A stretch of DNA of 64,000 nucleotides from Chloracidobacterium sp. N (GCF_018304765.1 NZ_CP072642.1:975501-1039500); one strand, 5' to 3'; shown: positions 9,526 to 19,330, counted from the stretch's first letter. Translations and numbers: made by a program. Notes: generated from the sequence alone by a model not told the origin.

Positions 9526-12522
9526 ATGCCGTCTTGCAAGCGTTCTCCCCGGAGACATCTTTTCTTCGCGCGCCTTCATCATATTCAACTGGGCTTCTGG
9601 ATGGTTGGGATGCTGATGGGGTGCTTTTCGTTTGTCAGCGCCCAATCGGAATCCGGCAGCGCCGGCATCGAAGGGATTGTTTCAGAGGCATCTGGAAACC
9701 CCGTCGCCGGGGCCACAGTCGTCATCAAGAATAAAGAAACCGGCTATACCCGAACTGTGACGACAGACGCCAAGGGGCGCTATGTTGCGGGTGTGCTCCC
9801 GGTGGGGCTGTATGACATCGAGGCCACGCTGTCCGGCGGCAAGCCCGGACGGCAGCTCGTCAAGCTGACGGTCGGCAACACCGAGCGGGTGGACCTCACG
9901 CTCGAAACCGAAGGCATCCAGGAAGTCATCGAAGTTACTGCTGACCAGGGCATTGTGGACGTACAGGAATCCGCCTCCGGTCTCAACATCAGCGAGCGGG
10001 CGATTCGTGAGCTACCTGTGCGCGGACGCAACTTTGCTGAGTTTTTCCAACTCCAGCCGGGCGTGATGCAGGAGCAGGACCGCAGTGGTCTGGTTGTCGC
10101 CGGGCAGCGTTCAATCAACTCCAATGTCGCCGTGGATGGCGCTGACTTCAACGACCCGCTTCAGGGGAATCAGCGCGGCGGCAATGAAGCCGTGTTCTTT
10201 TTCCCCCAGTCGGCTGTTCGTGAGTTTCAGGTGGTGCGCGCTGGCGCCAGCGCGGAAATCGGACGCACCAACGCCGGCTTTCTCAACGTCGTGACCAAAA
10301 GCGGCACGAACGAGTTTCACGGTGAAGCCTTTTACTTCAACCGCAACCGGTTTCTGACTTCACCGGACGCCTTCGGACGCGATCTGGACAACCTCCAGAA
10401 TCAGTTTGGCGGCAGCTTTGGCGGCCCGATCAAGCGCGACCGCGCCTTTTTCTTCACGGCTATCGAGCAGAACTTTCTGCGCGTGCCGTTCGTGGTGAGC
10501 TTCAACGTCCCGACCGGACAGACGCTGCCGCAGGTGCTGCGCGACCTCGAAGGCGAAAAACGCGGCAGCAACAACCCGACGGCGCTGTTTGTCCGGGGCG
10601 ATTACATTCTCAACAGCCGCAACACGCTCAACACCCAGTACAACTACACGCGGCTGCAAGGTGACAACTTCAATTTTGAAAATGCCCGCCAGACCAGGGC
10701 TGAATCGGTCAACTACTCCCGCCAGAACCGGAGCCACGGCTTCAAGACCAGCCTGGTGACGGTGGTGACGGATCGGTTCGTCAACGAACTCCGGGGGCAG
10801 ATCGCCGGTGATGACCGCGATGAAGTGCCCAACTCGCTGGATTCGCAGATTGACATCGCCGGCGTCGGCACGGTGGGGGGAGACAACGGCCGGCCGCGGA
10901 CGTTCCGTACGCGCCGTTTCCAGCTCTCCGACAACGTCAGCTTCAACGGCGGGCGGCATCAGTTGCGCTTTGGTTTCGATCTGAACATCAACCGCGTGCA
11001 GCAGCAGCGCGCCGCCGCCATTCAGGGGCGGTATGGTTTCACCGGGGGGAACGCCCTGCTCAACTACACCCGCGCCCTGACCGGTGTGAACACCATCAAC
11101 CGCTACCGGGGCTTTCTGCCGGGAACGCCGCAGGAGCCGGCGACCTTCCGGGGTGTCCAGCAGGAGATTGCCGCTTTTATCACCGACAAGATTCGGGTCT
11201 TTCCGACCCTGACGCTTACCGTGGGGCTGCGCTGGGAAGGGCAGTTCAATCCGCAACCGGCCTCACCCAATCCCGACATTCCTGAAACCCAGCGCATTCC
11301 CAACGATCTCGAACAGTGGCAGCCGCGTCTTGGGTTGGCCTGGAACATCAACGGCGACAAAAAGACCGTCGTCCGCGCCTCGGCCGGGTTGTTTACGGCG
11401 CGCACGCCGGCGACGCTGTTCCAGCGCGTCAACACCGAAAACGGCATTGCCAACCTGGCCATAGACACCAACAACATCCCTTCCGGCTCACGCCGCAACG
11501 CGCTGCTGGCGGCCATCTTCCCGTCCTTCCCGCGTGCGATCACGACGCTGCCGGCCGGTTTTGCGCCGATTGACTTCCCGCAGCGGGTCTATGGCTTTGC
11601 CCCTGACTTCCAGAATCCCCGTTCCTTTCAGGCGTCGCTCACCATTGAGCGGCAACTGTTTCAGCACTGGAATGTGACGCTTGGGTTCATCCGCAACTCA
11701 ACCTGGGATTTGCAGCGGCGCGTCAACCGCAACCTGCCACCGCCGGGCAGCCCCGGCCACATTGTCGTCGGAAACTCCGGCTATGTGTTCTTCAACACGG
11801 CGTTCCGTCCGATTCAGATTCTGAACGGACGCAACTACGGCCCGATTCTCATCAACGAATCATCGGCGCATTCGAGTTACAACGGCGGTGTTCTCACCGT
11901 CACCCGACGCTATGCCAACCGCTTCCAACTGACAGCCAACTACACGTTCTCGCGGACGATGGACGATGACTCCAACGAGCGGAACTTCAATCAGGAGTTC
12001 GCCATCAACCCCTTCAACCTCAAGCTGGAGCGCGGGCCATCCAAGCAGGACATCCGGCACAACTTCAACCTGAGCGGCCTGGTGGACCTGCCCTATGGCT
12101 TCATCGTAAGCGCCATCATTGTCGCCCGGTCAGGACTGCCCTACACGGCCATCATCGGGGATGATGTGAACAACGATGGCAATGACAACGACCGCGCCAT
12201 CATCAATGGCGTCGTTGTCGGACGAAACAGTTTCCGCCAGCCCAACTTCTTCAATCTCGACCTGCGGGTGGCCAAAGGCTTCCGGCTTGGTGAAACCAGG
12301 CGGCTCGATGTTCTGGCGGAATTCTTCAACGTGACGCGCAACACGAACAAGAACTACGACGTGGATGCCATTGCCATCGTCGAAGGCCCGCGGCCGTTAT
12401 CCAACGGCACGCTTTCAACCGCCGCGCTCAACCCGGCTGGCTTTCTGCCCTACAGTGCGCCCTCGACCGCACGTTTTGGCGGCCCACGGCAGGTACAGCT
12501 TGGCGTTCGCTTTACGTTCTGA
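9526..12522 (+). CDS. Oar-type TonB-dependent receptor with N-terminal carboxypeptidase-regulatory-like domain
   Basis: Outer-membrane receptor of the large acidobacterial Oar/OmpA-like type; substrate unknown. A TTG at 9499 is in frame, but the ATG at 9526 follows AAAGGAG and begins the signal peptide (cleavage near VSA-Q). The mature protein starts with a beta-sandwich regulatory-like domain (GIEGIVSEASGNPVAGATVV). Next come a plug domain (NISERAIRELPVRGRNFAEF, VTKSGTNEFHG) and a C-terminal beta-barrel ending in Phe (VQLGVRFTF). Length about 998 residues. No TonB box was identified with certainty. It is the only gene on its strand until 16090, so it is probably transcribed alone. Confidence 0.9.
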   Translation: MPSCKRSPRRHLFFARLHHIQLGFWMVGMLMGCFSFVSAQSESGSAGIEGIVSEASGNPVAGATVVIKNKETGYTRTVTTDAKGRYVAGVLPVGLYDIEATLSGGKPGRQLVKLTVGNTERVDLTLETEGIQEVIEVTADQGIVDVQESASGLNISERAIRELPVRGRNFAEFFQLQPGVMQEQDRSGLVVAGQRSINSNVAVDGADFNDPLQGNQRGGNEAVFFFPQSAVREFQVVRAGASAEIGRTNAGFLNVVTKSGTNEFHGEAFYFNRNRFLTSPDAFGRDLDNLQNQFGGSFGGPIKRDRAFFFTAIEQNFLRVPFVVSFNVPTGQTLPQVLRDLEGEKRGSNNPTALFVRGDYILNSRNTLNTQYNYTRLQGDNFNFENARQTRAESVNYSRQNRSHGFKTSLVTVVTDRFVNELRGQIAGDDRDEVPNSLDSQIDIAGVGTVGGDNGRPRTFRTRRFQLSDNVSFNGGRHQLRFGFDLNINRVQQQRAAAIQGRYGFTGGNALLNYTRALTGVNTINRYRGFLPGTPQEPATFRGVQQEIAAFITDKIRVFPTLTLTVGLRWEGQFNPQPASPNPDIPETQRIPNDLEQWQPRLGLAWNINGDKKTVVRASAGLFTARTPATLFQRVNTENGIANLAIDTNNIPSGSRRNALLAAIFPSFPRAITTLPAGFAPIDFPQRVYGFAPDFQNPRSFQASLTIERQLFQHWNVTLGFIRNSTWDLQRRVNRNLPPPGSPGHIVVGNSGYVFFNTAFRPIQILNGRNYGPILINESSAHSSYNGGVLTVTRRYANRFQLTANYTFSRTMDDDSNERNFNQEFAINPFNLKLERGPSKQDIRHNFNLSGLVDLPYGFIVSAIIVARSGLPYTAIIGDDVNNDGNDNDRAIINGVVVGRNSFRQPNFFNLDLRVAKGFRLGETRRLDVLAEFFNVTRNTNKNYDVDAIAIVEGPRPLSNGTLSTAALNPAGFLPYSAPSTARFGGPRQVQLGVRFTF

Positions 12523-12554
12523 TTCCCGTCTGGCAGGGATGGGCGGCTTTCCGT

Positions 12555-14123
12555 TCAGTCTGACGGTGGCTGCCTCTCCTGCTCCAAGGCGTGCATGACG
12601 CGCAGCACAAGGTCTTCCCGCCAGTGGCGCGCCACGACCTGCACGCCAACCGGCAGGCCGGCGCTGTCACGCTCAACCTCGCGGGCTGTGCGCTGGGCCA
12701 GATCAACCGTGTCCGGCCGGTCGCTTTCTTCGTTGGGTCCGACGGCTGTCCACGGCACAACGCCGGCCGGCATACCAAGCAGGTTGTAAAGCGCCGTGTA
12801 ACTGACGGCTTCTGTTGTGTAGGCGCTTGCCCCGTGCGTCAAGGCCGGCAATCCGTCGGTCGGGCAGAGCAGCACGTCGCAGCGTTGCTCATCAAGTCTG
12901 GCCAGAAATCGCTCGCGGTATTGCTTCTGGGCTTCAATAAGCTGCCAGTACCCGGTGGCCGTCCGGGAACGTGCCGCCCGCAGCAGCCGGGCCGTGGCGC
13001 GCTGTCCGGCAATGTCAGCGATGCGGGCCAACATGTCACGGGCCACGTTTGGCAGCCGCACCAGAAGCAGGTAGGGCCAGAGAGGCGTCCAGATTGGTTC
13101 GTCCGCGAGCAGGTCGCGCGCGTAGCGCAGGTCATCGGCCAGCAGGATGCCGATAAACAGCCCAAAGGCTTCGGCAACGTCCGGCGGCTGCCAGGGGATG
13201 ACCTCTGCGCCGCGCCGCTCAAGGGCATCGGCGGCTTCCCGGATGGCGCGCCGGATGGCCGGCGCAGGACGGAACAGCCCGTTGTCAAGGTAGTAGCCGA
13301 CGCGCAGCCCCTGAAGCGTGGAGGCGGTTTCCGGCTCTGTCCAGGGAACGGGTGGAACGGCCAGGTCGCGGTTGGTGTCTTGTCCGTTTGCCGTCAGGAC
13401 GCGCATCGCCAGCACCAGGTCCTCCACGTGGCGCGCCATGGGTCCCGGCTGGCAGACAATGGCCTCCATGCCGGGGAACACCTCGGCGTGGCCCTGCATC
13501 GTCAACCGGTGAGCGGTTGGCTTGAGAGACGCGATGCCGCAGGCGTGGGCCGGAAGGCGTAGGCTGCCGCCAATGTCACTGCCCAACCCAAGCGGCGAGC
13601 CGTAAGCGGCGATGATGGCAGCCTCGCCGCCGCTGCTCCCGCCGGGTGCCCGGCGCATATCAAGTGGGTGCACCGTCCGTCCGTACAGTGGATTCTCACA
13701 CTCATTCGCCATGGCGATCTGCGGCAGGTTGGTCTTGCCCAGGACAATCGCCCCGGCCTGACGCAACCGGGCCACAAGTGGCGCATCCTGGTTAGCCTGG
13801 CTGTAGGCGCGTTGTGTCAGTCCAAGTGTGGTTGGCGTCCCGGCCAGATCGAAGGATTCCTTGATGGTGATGGGCAGCCCGTGCAACGGTCCGAGTGGCG
13901 CGCCCTGGGCGCGGCGGGCATCGGCCTCGTCGGCAGCGCGCTGGGCATCCTCGAAGCACGTCACCACGACGGCCCTGAGCTGTGGGTTGACTGCCTGGAT
14001 GCGTTCGATGTGGGCATCCACGACGGCGCGTGCCGAAACCTCGCCCGACGCCAGGCGGCGGACAAGGTCGGTGGCGCGCATCTGAACCAGTGGGTTTTCC
14101 GGCTGGGGAAGCCGTTCGGTCAT
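12555..14123 (-). CDS. amidase signature family hydrolase
   Basis: Hydrolyses a carboxamide bond. The 522-residue protein carries the Ser-cisSer-Lys triad of the family: Lys 88 in GLPITIKESFD, the cis-Ser in APGGSSGGEAA (163/164) and the nucleophile Ser 187 in GSDIGGSLRLP. It resembles the fatty-acid-amide-hydrolase and general amidase branch. GatA, the tRNA-dependent amidotransferase subunit, is less likely because no gatB or gatC is adjacent. It lies 45 bases downstream of the SPFH gene on the same strand and may be the last gene of that operon. Substrate unknown. Confidence 0.9.
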   Translation of the reverse strand: MTERLPQPENPLVQMRATDLVRRLASGEVSARAVVDAHIERIQAVNPQLRAVVVTCFEDAQRAADEADARRAQGAPLGPLHGLPITIKESFDLAGTPTTLGLTQRAYSQANQDAPLVARLRQAGAIVLGKTNLPQIAMANECENPLYGRTVHPLDMRRAPGGSSGGEAAIIAAYGSPLGLGSDIGGSLRLPAHACGIASLKPTAHRLTMQGHAEVFPGMEAIVCQPGPMARHVEDLVLAMRVLTANGQDTNRDLAVPPVPWTEPETASTLQGLRVGYYLDNGLFRPAPAIRRAIREAADALERRGAEVIPWQPPDVAEAFGLFIGILLADDLRYARDLLADEPIWTPLWPYLLLVRLPNVARDMLARIADIAGQRATARLLRAARSRTATGYWQLIEAQKQYRERFLARLDEQRCDVLLCPTDGLPALTHGASAYTTEAVSYTALYNLLGMPAGVVPWTAVGPNEESDRPDTVDLAQRTAREVERDSAGLPVGVQVVARHWREDLVLRVMHALEQERQPPSD

Positions 14124-14168
14124 GACTTCATACCTTGTTCTTCATCCGCCGCTCCGACCATCATCAGA

Positions 14169-15206
14169 TTAGCGCGGAACATACTGCGGCGGTGGTGCTG
14201 TTGGTGAGATCGTTCGCGCCGGTACCGGTGTCTGGGGTGAGGGGGCCGCATTGGCATTGTCGTTGCTGAATACTTCCTTGAACATTCCGATGGATGACAG
14301 CACATTCGAGGCTTCGACGGGCATGAAGACCACCTTGCTGTTGGAGCTCTGGGCCATGTCGCGCAGGGACTCGATGTAGCGTCCCATGATGAGGTAGTGG
14401 GCTGGATTGCCGGCGCTTCCCAGCGCCTGGGCCACCATCTGGATGGACCGGGCCTCGGCTTCTGCCGAACGCAGGCGCGCCTGGGCGGCACCGTCGGCGC
14501 GGAGAATCTGCATCTGGCGTTCGCCTTCGGCCCGGGCAATGGCGGCTTCGCGTTCACCCTCGGCGCGGGTGATGGCCGCCTGCTTTTCACCTTCGGCTTG
14601 CAGCACGAGCGCCCGGCGGTTCCGTTCGGCCGTCATCTGCTTCTCCATCGTCACGCGCACGTCTTCCGGCGGGTTGATGTTGCGCACTTCGACGCGCGTC
14701 ACCTTGACGCCCCATTTGTTCGTCGCCCCATCCATCACCGTCCGCAGTTTGGCGTTGATAATGTCGCGGGAGGACAGGGTTTCATCGAGGTCCATTTCGC
14801 CCATCACACTGCGCATCGCGGTGATGGTCAACTGGATGATACCACCGGAGAGATCAGAAACTTCATAGACCGCCTTGTAGGGGTCGGTAATCTGCCAGTA
14901 AATGACCGAATCCACACCGACTGTCACGTTGTCTTTGGTGATAACGGGCTGCATGGGCAGATCGGTGTACTGTTCACGCAGGTCAATGTAGTTCATTCCA
15001 ATGGGAAACCCGGTCCAGTTGACGCTGCGGGGGGCATCAATGAAAGGCACGATGATGTGGGGCCCGCTGCCAAGGATGCCAGCGTATCTTCCCAGCCGTT
15101 CGATGATGAGAACCTGCATCTGCGGCACAATGCGGATGGACTTGACCAAGATGGTCAGAACGGTGATGGCCACGAAAAGGCCGATAAACACGAGAAACCC
15201 TTCCAT
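14169..15206 (-). CDS. SPFH/band 7 (stomatin-like) membrane protein
   Basis: Flotillin or stomatin-like scaffold anchored by one N-terminal membrane helix (MEGFLVFIGLFVAITVLTIL). The band 7 domain follows (VLIIERLGRYAGILGSGPHI), with NINPPEDVRVTMEKQMTAER typical of stomatins. A coiled-coil with 11-residue AEGER-type repeats then leads to a short C-terminal tail. The start at 15206 is chosen over an upstream in-frame Met because AAGGAG lies 7 bases before it. The upstream nfeD gene on the same strand is the usual partner. Such pairs are linked to membrane microdomain organisation and quality control; the exact role is not shown by sequence. Confidence 0.93.
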   Translation of the reverse strand: MEGFLVFIGLFVAITVLTILVKSIRIVPQMQVLIIERLGRYAGILGSGPHIIVPFIDAPRSVNWTGFPIGMNYIDLREQYTDLPMQPVITKDNVTVGVDSVIYWQITDPYKAVYEVSDLSGGIIQLTITAMRSVMGEMDLDETLSSRDIINAKLRTVMDGATNKWGVKVTRVEVRNINPPEDVRVTMEKQMTAERNRRALVLQAEGEKQAAITRAEGEREAAIARAEGERQMQILRADGAAQARLRSAEAEARSIQMVAQALGSAGNPAHYLIMGRYIESLRDMAQSSNSKVVFMPVEASNVLSSIGMFKEVFSNDNANAAPSPQTPVPARTISPTAPPPQYVPR

Positions 15207-15307
15207 ACTCTGCTCCTTCCTCAGAAACGCTCTGCTGATGGCTTCAATGACTGTGTTTTTCCAATGCCTGAACCTGGCGTGACATTGCGGCAACGCGCCA
15301 GGAGCAC

Positions 15308-15808
15308 TTATTGCCGCTGGGCTTGTCTGGCGGCGCTCCAGTCTGGCAGCAGGTGTAGCGGACGCACATAGAGTTGGTTGCCTTCAATCCGTACCACTTC
15401 GCATTCTTCACCGGGTTTCAGGTGAGCTCCGCCGAGCGGCAGCGCCGTCCAGACGGTGCCATCGAGTTCCAGTTCCGCTTCGCTGCGCGGCCCCCGGCTT
15501 TCCGTGACCACGACGCCCCGTTTCCCAATCAGGCTGATGTCTCCCAGTGCCGGCAGCGCCGGTGTGGATTGTTCCAGCCATCGCTTGAAGATGCGTCGCG
15601 TGCTCACCGTCAGCAGGGTGGAAACCCCAACGAAGGTGAGCAGTTGGAAGGGAAAGCCAAAACCGAATGCAGCCACCAGGGCGGCGCTGGCGGCTCCAAT
15701 GCCGAACCACAGGGCTATGAACGTCACCGTGGAGACTTCCACCACGGCAAACAAAGCTGCGATCACCAGCCACACCGCCCACAGGTAGTCTGTTATGCCC
15801 TGCATCAT
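15308..15808 (-). CDS. NfeD family membrane protein (short form)
   Basis: 166 residues with two to three N-terminal membrane helices (LWAVWLVIAALFAVVEV, then GIGAASAALVAAFGFGF) and a C-terminal OB-fold of the NfeD type (IGKRGVVVTES, LKPGEECEVVRIEGNQLYV). It lacks the ClpP-like protease part of long NfeD proteins, as is usual when paired with an SPFH gene, which follows after 101 bases. Two consecutive ATGs (15808, 15805) follow AAGGGG at a good distance; a GTG at 15811 is less likely. Probably partners the stomatin-like protein in the membrane. Confidence 0.88.
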   Translation of the reverse strand: MMQGITDYLWAVWLVIAALFAVVEVSTVTFIALWFGIGAASAALVAAFGFGFPFQLLTFVGVSTLLTVSTRRIFKRWLEQSTPALPALGDISLIGKRGVVVTESRGPRSEAELELDGTVWTALPLGGAHLKPGEECEVVRIEGNQLYVRPLHLLPDWSAARQAQRQ

Positions 15809-16013
15809 CACCTGACCCCTTCTTTGCCTGCCCTATACGCCGGCGCCCATCAGAATGTTTTTGCGTTCACCCAATCCAGGGAAGACAGAGAAGTGTAACA
15901 CGCTTTTGTGAGTCACATCACCAGAACACAACGTTGGCGTGACCAGTCCCGAATCCGACCACCCGAAAATCCCCGGGAAACGCCGGATGCCCGGCGTCCG
16001 TGGGAAATCGCAC

Positions 16014-16042
16014 TTGACGTTTCAGCCGGCGGGGCGTAAGAC
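16014..16042 (+). promoter_or_regulatory. candidate sigma70-type promoter for the efflux operon
   Basis: TTGACG (16014-16019) is followed after 17 bases by TAAGAC (16037-16042). The -35 is good and the -10 is poor, so this is tentative. Transcription would begin around 16049, just before the palindrome at 16060-16079, a position where a bound repressor would block elongation or initiation. Confidence 0.35.
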
Positions 16043-16059
16043 TCGGTTTCAAACGAATG

Positions 16060-16079
16060 TTTCAATCAAATGATTGAAA
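16060..16079. promoter_or_regulatory. perfect 20-bp palindrome, likely TetR-family operator
   Basis: TTTCAATCA and TGATTGAAA form perfect 9-base arms around a 2-base centre, 10 bases before the ATG of the TolC-like gene. A further TTTCAAA half-site-like stretch lies just upstream (16047-16053). Size and symmetry fit a TetR-family dimer site, and a CecR-like TetR gene is the third gene downstream. The palindrome is visible directly; the regulator assignment is inference. Confidence 0.6.
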
Positions 16080-16089
16080 TGGTGAGCTT

Positions 16090-17967
16090 ATGAACATTCC
16101 TCGTTACTGCACATGGGCCGGGCTGGCGCTCATCATGGTTGCCATGACAACCTCCCTGACGCGCGCCCAGGATGAACTGCCGGCTTCCAGTCCGGCTTCC
16201 GGCGAACTGGCACACCAGGCCATTGCCGGCATCGTACGGACGGCGGCGCAGGCGCCGGCCGCATCCGCAACGACGCCCGATCAGGACCTCATCGAGCAGG
16301 CACGTCGCCAGATCGCCATCGAACCACGGGTGGGCGTCGTGCCGGGGCTGAGCCGTCCACTGGCGTTGCGCGAGGCCATTCTTATGGCGTTGCGGGCCAA
16401 TCCAGACGTGGAAATTCAGCGGATTGCCGTACAGCAGGCGGCATTTGATGTCAACCGCACCAAGGGGTTTTACGACGTGGTGCTGACAAACCAGTTTGCC
16501 TACTCGGCGCTCCGCAATCCGGCCGTCAATCCCTTTGCCGGAGCCGATGAAAACGGAGCCGTCGAGATTCGCGCGGCACAAAACACCTTTGCCTTCACCA
16601 AGCCGCTGATGACCGGCGGGCGCGTCGGGGCCGAGTTCACCGTGGCGCGGCAGGACACAACCAACATCTTTGCCGGGGTCAATCCGCTGTTCAGTTCCCA
16701 GTTGACCTTCACCTTCACGCAGCCGCTGTTTCGCAACTTTCGGACAGATGAATCCCGCCGCCAGATTGAACTGGCCAAAAAGCGGCTGACGCTGTCGGAT
16801 TCGCAGTTCCGGCAGCGCGTCATAGACATCGTGGCGCAGGTGCAGTCAGCGTACTGGGATTTGGTCTTTGCCCGCCGCGAAGTCGAAATCCGCGCTGAAG
16901 CCGTGGCGCTGGCGCGCATCCAGCTTGAACAGAACCGGCGCTTCGTCGAGGCCGGTACGGCGGCTCCCGTAGAGATCGTATCGGTCGAAGCCCAGCTCGA
17001 ACAGCGCCAGGAAGAGTTCCTGCTGGCGCTGGAAAATCTGACGCGCGTGGAAAATGGACTCAAGTCCCTCATCCTTGACCAGCGCCAGGCGCCCCTGTGG
17101 CAGGAAGCCATCGTGCCCACTGAACAGGTCAACCTCGAACCGGTCAACATTTCACTTGATGAAGCCGTGCGGGCCGCGCTCGCCAAGCGGCCGGAAATGG
17201 AGCAGTTCGACATTCAGAAGACAGCCAACGAGATTGACATCCAGTTTTTCCGCGACCAGCTCCGTCCGCAGTTGGATTTCGTCGGTTCCTACAGCTTGCA
17301 GGGGCTGGCCGGGACGCCGCTCCCCATCACGACCAATCCTTTTGCCGGTGGTTTCAATACGGCCGTGCTGGAAAGGTTGAACCTCCTTTCGGCGCAGTCC
17401 GGGCTGGGGCCCGTCATCGTGCCGCCGCCGGCCAACCAGACACCGGGCGTGTTCATCGGCGGGTTTGGGCGCAATCTCAGCAATCTGTTCACCAAGAACT
17501 TTTATGGCGTGCGGGTTGGCGTCAACATGAGCTTCACGCTCAACAACCGTACGACCCAGGGCGCGCTCGGCCGCGCTCTGGCCCAGGACCGGCTCATTGC
17601 CGCCCAGCGCCAGCGTTTTGAAACCCAGGTGGAAACGGAAGTGCGTAACGCGCTTCAGTCCGTGCAAACGGCGCTGCGGCGGGTGCAGGCGGCGCGGGCC
17701 TCACGGGTGGCGGCCGAGGCGCAGTACGCCAGCGAAATGCGCCGCTATCAGGTGGGTGAGTCCACGAACTTCCTCGTGCTTGACCGGCAAAATGCCCTGT
17801 CTGCGGCGCGGGGACGGGAAGTGCGCGCTCTGACGGACTACAACAAGGCGGTCGTCGCCCTTCAGCGGGCGATGTCCACCACGCTGGACGCCAACAGTCT
17901 GACCGTCAAGCCGGCGGATGGGTCACGTCCGGCGGATGTACATCCCGATGTCGAGCCTACGCCCTGA
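16090..17967 (+). CDS. TolC-family outer-membrane efflux protein
   Basis: Outer-membrane channel of a type I export or drug-efflux route. The 625-residue protein begins with a signal peptide (cleavage near TRA-Q). Two repeats of the outer-membrane efflux fold follow, rich in long helical segments such as VIDIVAQVQSAYWDLVFARREV (about residues 250-270) and a matching C-terminal one (VQTALRRVQAARASRVAAEAQ). The N-terminal motif LALREAILMALRANPDVE is typical. No membrane-fusion protein is encoded next to it. The MFS gene starts 10 bases after the stop, so they are cotranscribed. Probably controlled by the palindrome upstream of its start. Confidence 0.92.
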   Translation: MNIPRYCTWAGLALIMVAMTTSLTRAQDELPASSPASGELAHQAIAGIVRTAAQAPAASATTPDQDLIEQARRQIAIEPRVGVVPGLSRPLALREAILMALRANPDVEIQRIAVQQAAFDVNRTKGFYDVVLTNQFAYSALRNPAVNPFAGADENGAVEIRAAQNTFAFTKPLMTGGRVGAEFTVARQDTTNIFAGVNPLFSSQLTFTFTQPLFRNFRTDESRRQIELAKKRLTLSDSQFRQRVIDIVAQVQSAYWDLVFARREVEIRAEAVALARIQLEQNRRFVEAGTAAPVEIVSVEAQLEQRQEEFLLALENLTRVENGLKSLILDQRQAPLWQEAIVPTEQVNLEPVNISLDEAVRAALAKRPEMEQFDIQKTANEIDIQFFRDQLRPQLDFVGSYSLQGLAGTPLPITTNPFAGGFNTAVLERLNLLSAQSGLGPVIVPPPANQTPGVFIGGFGRNLSNLFTKNFYGVRVGVNMSFTLNNRTTQGALGRALAQDRLIAAQRQRFETQVETEVRNALQSVQTALRRVQAARASRVAAEAQYASEMRRYQVGESTNFLVLDRQNALSAARGREVRALTDYNKAVVALQRAMSTTLDANSLTVKPADGSRPADVHPDVEPTP

Positions 17968-17977
17968 GCCACTTCCA

Positions 17978-19294
17978 ATGAACACCATGCGTGGTTGGCT
18001 TCAGCGCCCGTTTCTGCGCCAGTGGGCGGCTGACTGGTCGCCGCTGCGGAGACGTGCCTTCCGTCTCTACTTTGGCGGACAGGCCGTGTCGCTGCTGGGC
18101 ACCTGGATGCAGATTACGGCGCAGTCGTGGGTGGTATGGGAACTGAGTCACTCGATGCAGGCCCAGGGCGTTGTGGCACTGCTCGGTTCCTTGCCACTGA
18201 TACTGTTGGCACCGTGGGCCGGCGCGGCGGCTGACCGTTTCGACCGCCGGAAACTGCTCATTCTGGCGCAGGTGGCCGCGATGCTGCTGGCCTTTGCGCT
18301 CGCCCTGCTGGTGCAGACGGGGTGGATTCGGCTCTGGCACGTCTATGGACTGTCGTTTCTGCTTGGCGTCGTCGCGGCGGTTGAAATGCCGGCCCAACAG
18401 GCTTTCATCGGCGATCTGGTCGGGATGTCCGAAGTTCGCAAGGCGTTGGCGCTCAACGGCATTATCGTCCAGCTTGGGCGGACGGTGGGCCCAACGCTTG
18501 CCGGCTGGGCGATTGCCCACATCGGCGTGGCCGAAGCCTTCTGGGTCAATGGGGTGAGTTTTCTCGCGGTTATTGCCAGCCTGCTGGCCATCCGCAGCGT
18601 CACCACGGAGCGGGCTTCCCAGACCGGCGCCAGTCCGGGTGGTTTTGGTGAGGCCGTCCGGTATCTGCGCTCCCAACCACGCCTGCTCGATCTGCTGGCG
18701 TTCACCATGCTGGCCGCCTTTTTCGTCCTGTCGAACCTGACGATTTACCCGGCCCTGGCCACGGTTGTCCTCCGTGGGGATTCCCGCACCCTGGGCTGGC
18801 TGCTGGGGGCTTCGGGGGTGGGGGCGCTCATTGGCTCCGTGCTGGTGACGCACCTGAGCCGGGCCATTCCACGGGTGGGGGCGGCGCTGGTCGGGTGTAC
18901 GGTGTGGGCCGGCGTCATGGTGGTGTGCAATTCGTGGAGTCGTACGCTCCCGACGGCGGTTTCGTGTATTGTGGCAACGGGGCTGGCCGTTCCCTTCATT
19001 TTCACGACGGCCAACGGATTGACGCAGATGCTCGCTCCAGTGCAGATGCGCGGGCGGCTGTTGAGCATCCTGCTGATGGCCGGCTTTGGTCTGCAACCGG
19101 TTGTGGCGATTGGCATTGGCTGGATTGGGGACCGGTTTGGTCCGTCCCGGGCCCTGCTCGTCAACGGTCTCTGCCTGATTGGCGGCGGACTGCTGATGCT
19201 GGGGCGTCCCGGACTCCTGGGCTGGCAGGTCGGCGTGGCGGCGGCCACGGGGGAAACCACACCGTCGGGCGTGGCACCGGTTCGGCCCGCGTAA
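17978..19294 (+). CDS. MFS transporter (MFS_3/EntS-like exporter)
   Basis: A 438-residue inner-membrane carrier with about 12 helices. It belongs to the branch that opens with FRLYFGGQAVSLLGTWMQI and AQSWVVWELS, as in the EntS and macrolide-efflux group. The loop between helices 2 and 3 reads AGAAADRFDRRKLL. The frame is open to 17918 inside the TolC gene, but the ATG at 17978 gives the normal short N terminus and avoids overlap. It likely exports a small molecule, with the TolC-like channel completing the route or acting separately. Followed after 70 bases by the TetR gene. Confidence 0.92.
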   Translation: MNTMRGWLQRPFLRQWAADWSPLRRRAFRLYFGGQAVSLLGTWMQITAQSWVVWELSHSMQAQGVVALLGSLPLILLAPWAGAAADRFDRRKLLILAQVAAMLLAFALALLVQTGWIRLWHVYGLSFLLGVVAAVEMPAQQAFIGDLVGMSEVRKALALNGIIVQLGRTVGPTLAGWAIAHIGVAEAFWVNGVSFLAVIASLLAIRSVTTERASQTGASPGGFGEAVRYLRSQPRLLDLLAFTMLAAFFVLSNLTIYPALATVVLRGDSRTLGWLLGASGVGALIGSVLVTHLSRAIPRVGAALVGCTVWAGVMVVCNSWSRTLPTAVSCIVATGLAVPFIFTTANGLTQMLAPVQMRGRLLSILLMAGFGLQPVVAIGIGWIGDRFGPSRALLVNGLCLIGGGLLMLGRPGLLGWQVGVAAATGETTPSGVAPVRPA

Positions 19295-19316
19295 ATCCGC
19301 CAAATGGCGTCAACTC

Positions 19317-19330
19317 CGGGCGCGCGCCCG
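19317..19330. repeat. 14-bp fully self-complementary GC sequence
   Basis: CGGGCGCGCGCCCG lies between the MFS stop and the TetR start. It could form a small hairpin, but there is no T tract, so a terminator is not supported. It may have no function. Confidence 0.3.

Noticed and set aside
15907-15917. Crp-type site TGTGAGTCACA upstream of nfeD
   Set aside because: The half-sites are separated by one base rather than the usual six, so it does not fit a Crp or Fnr site.
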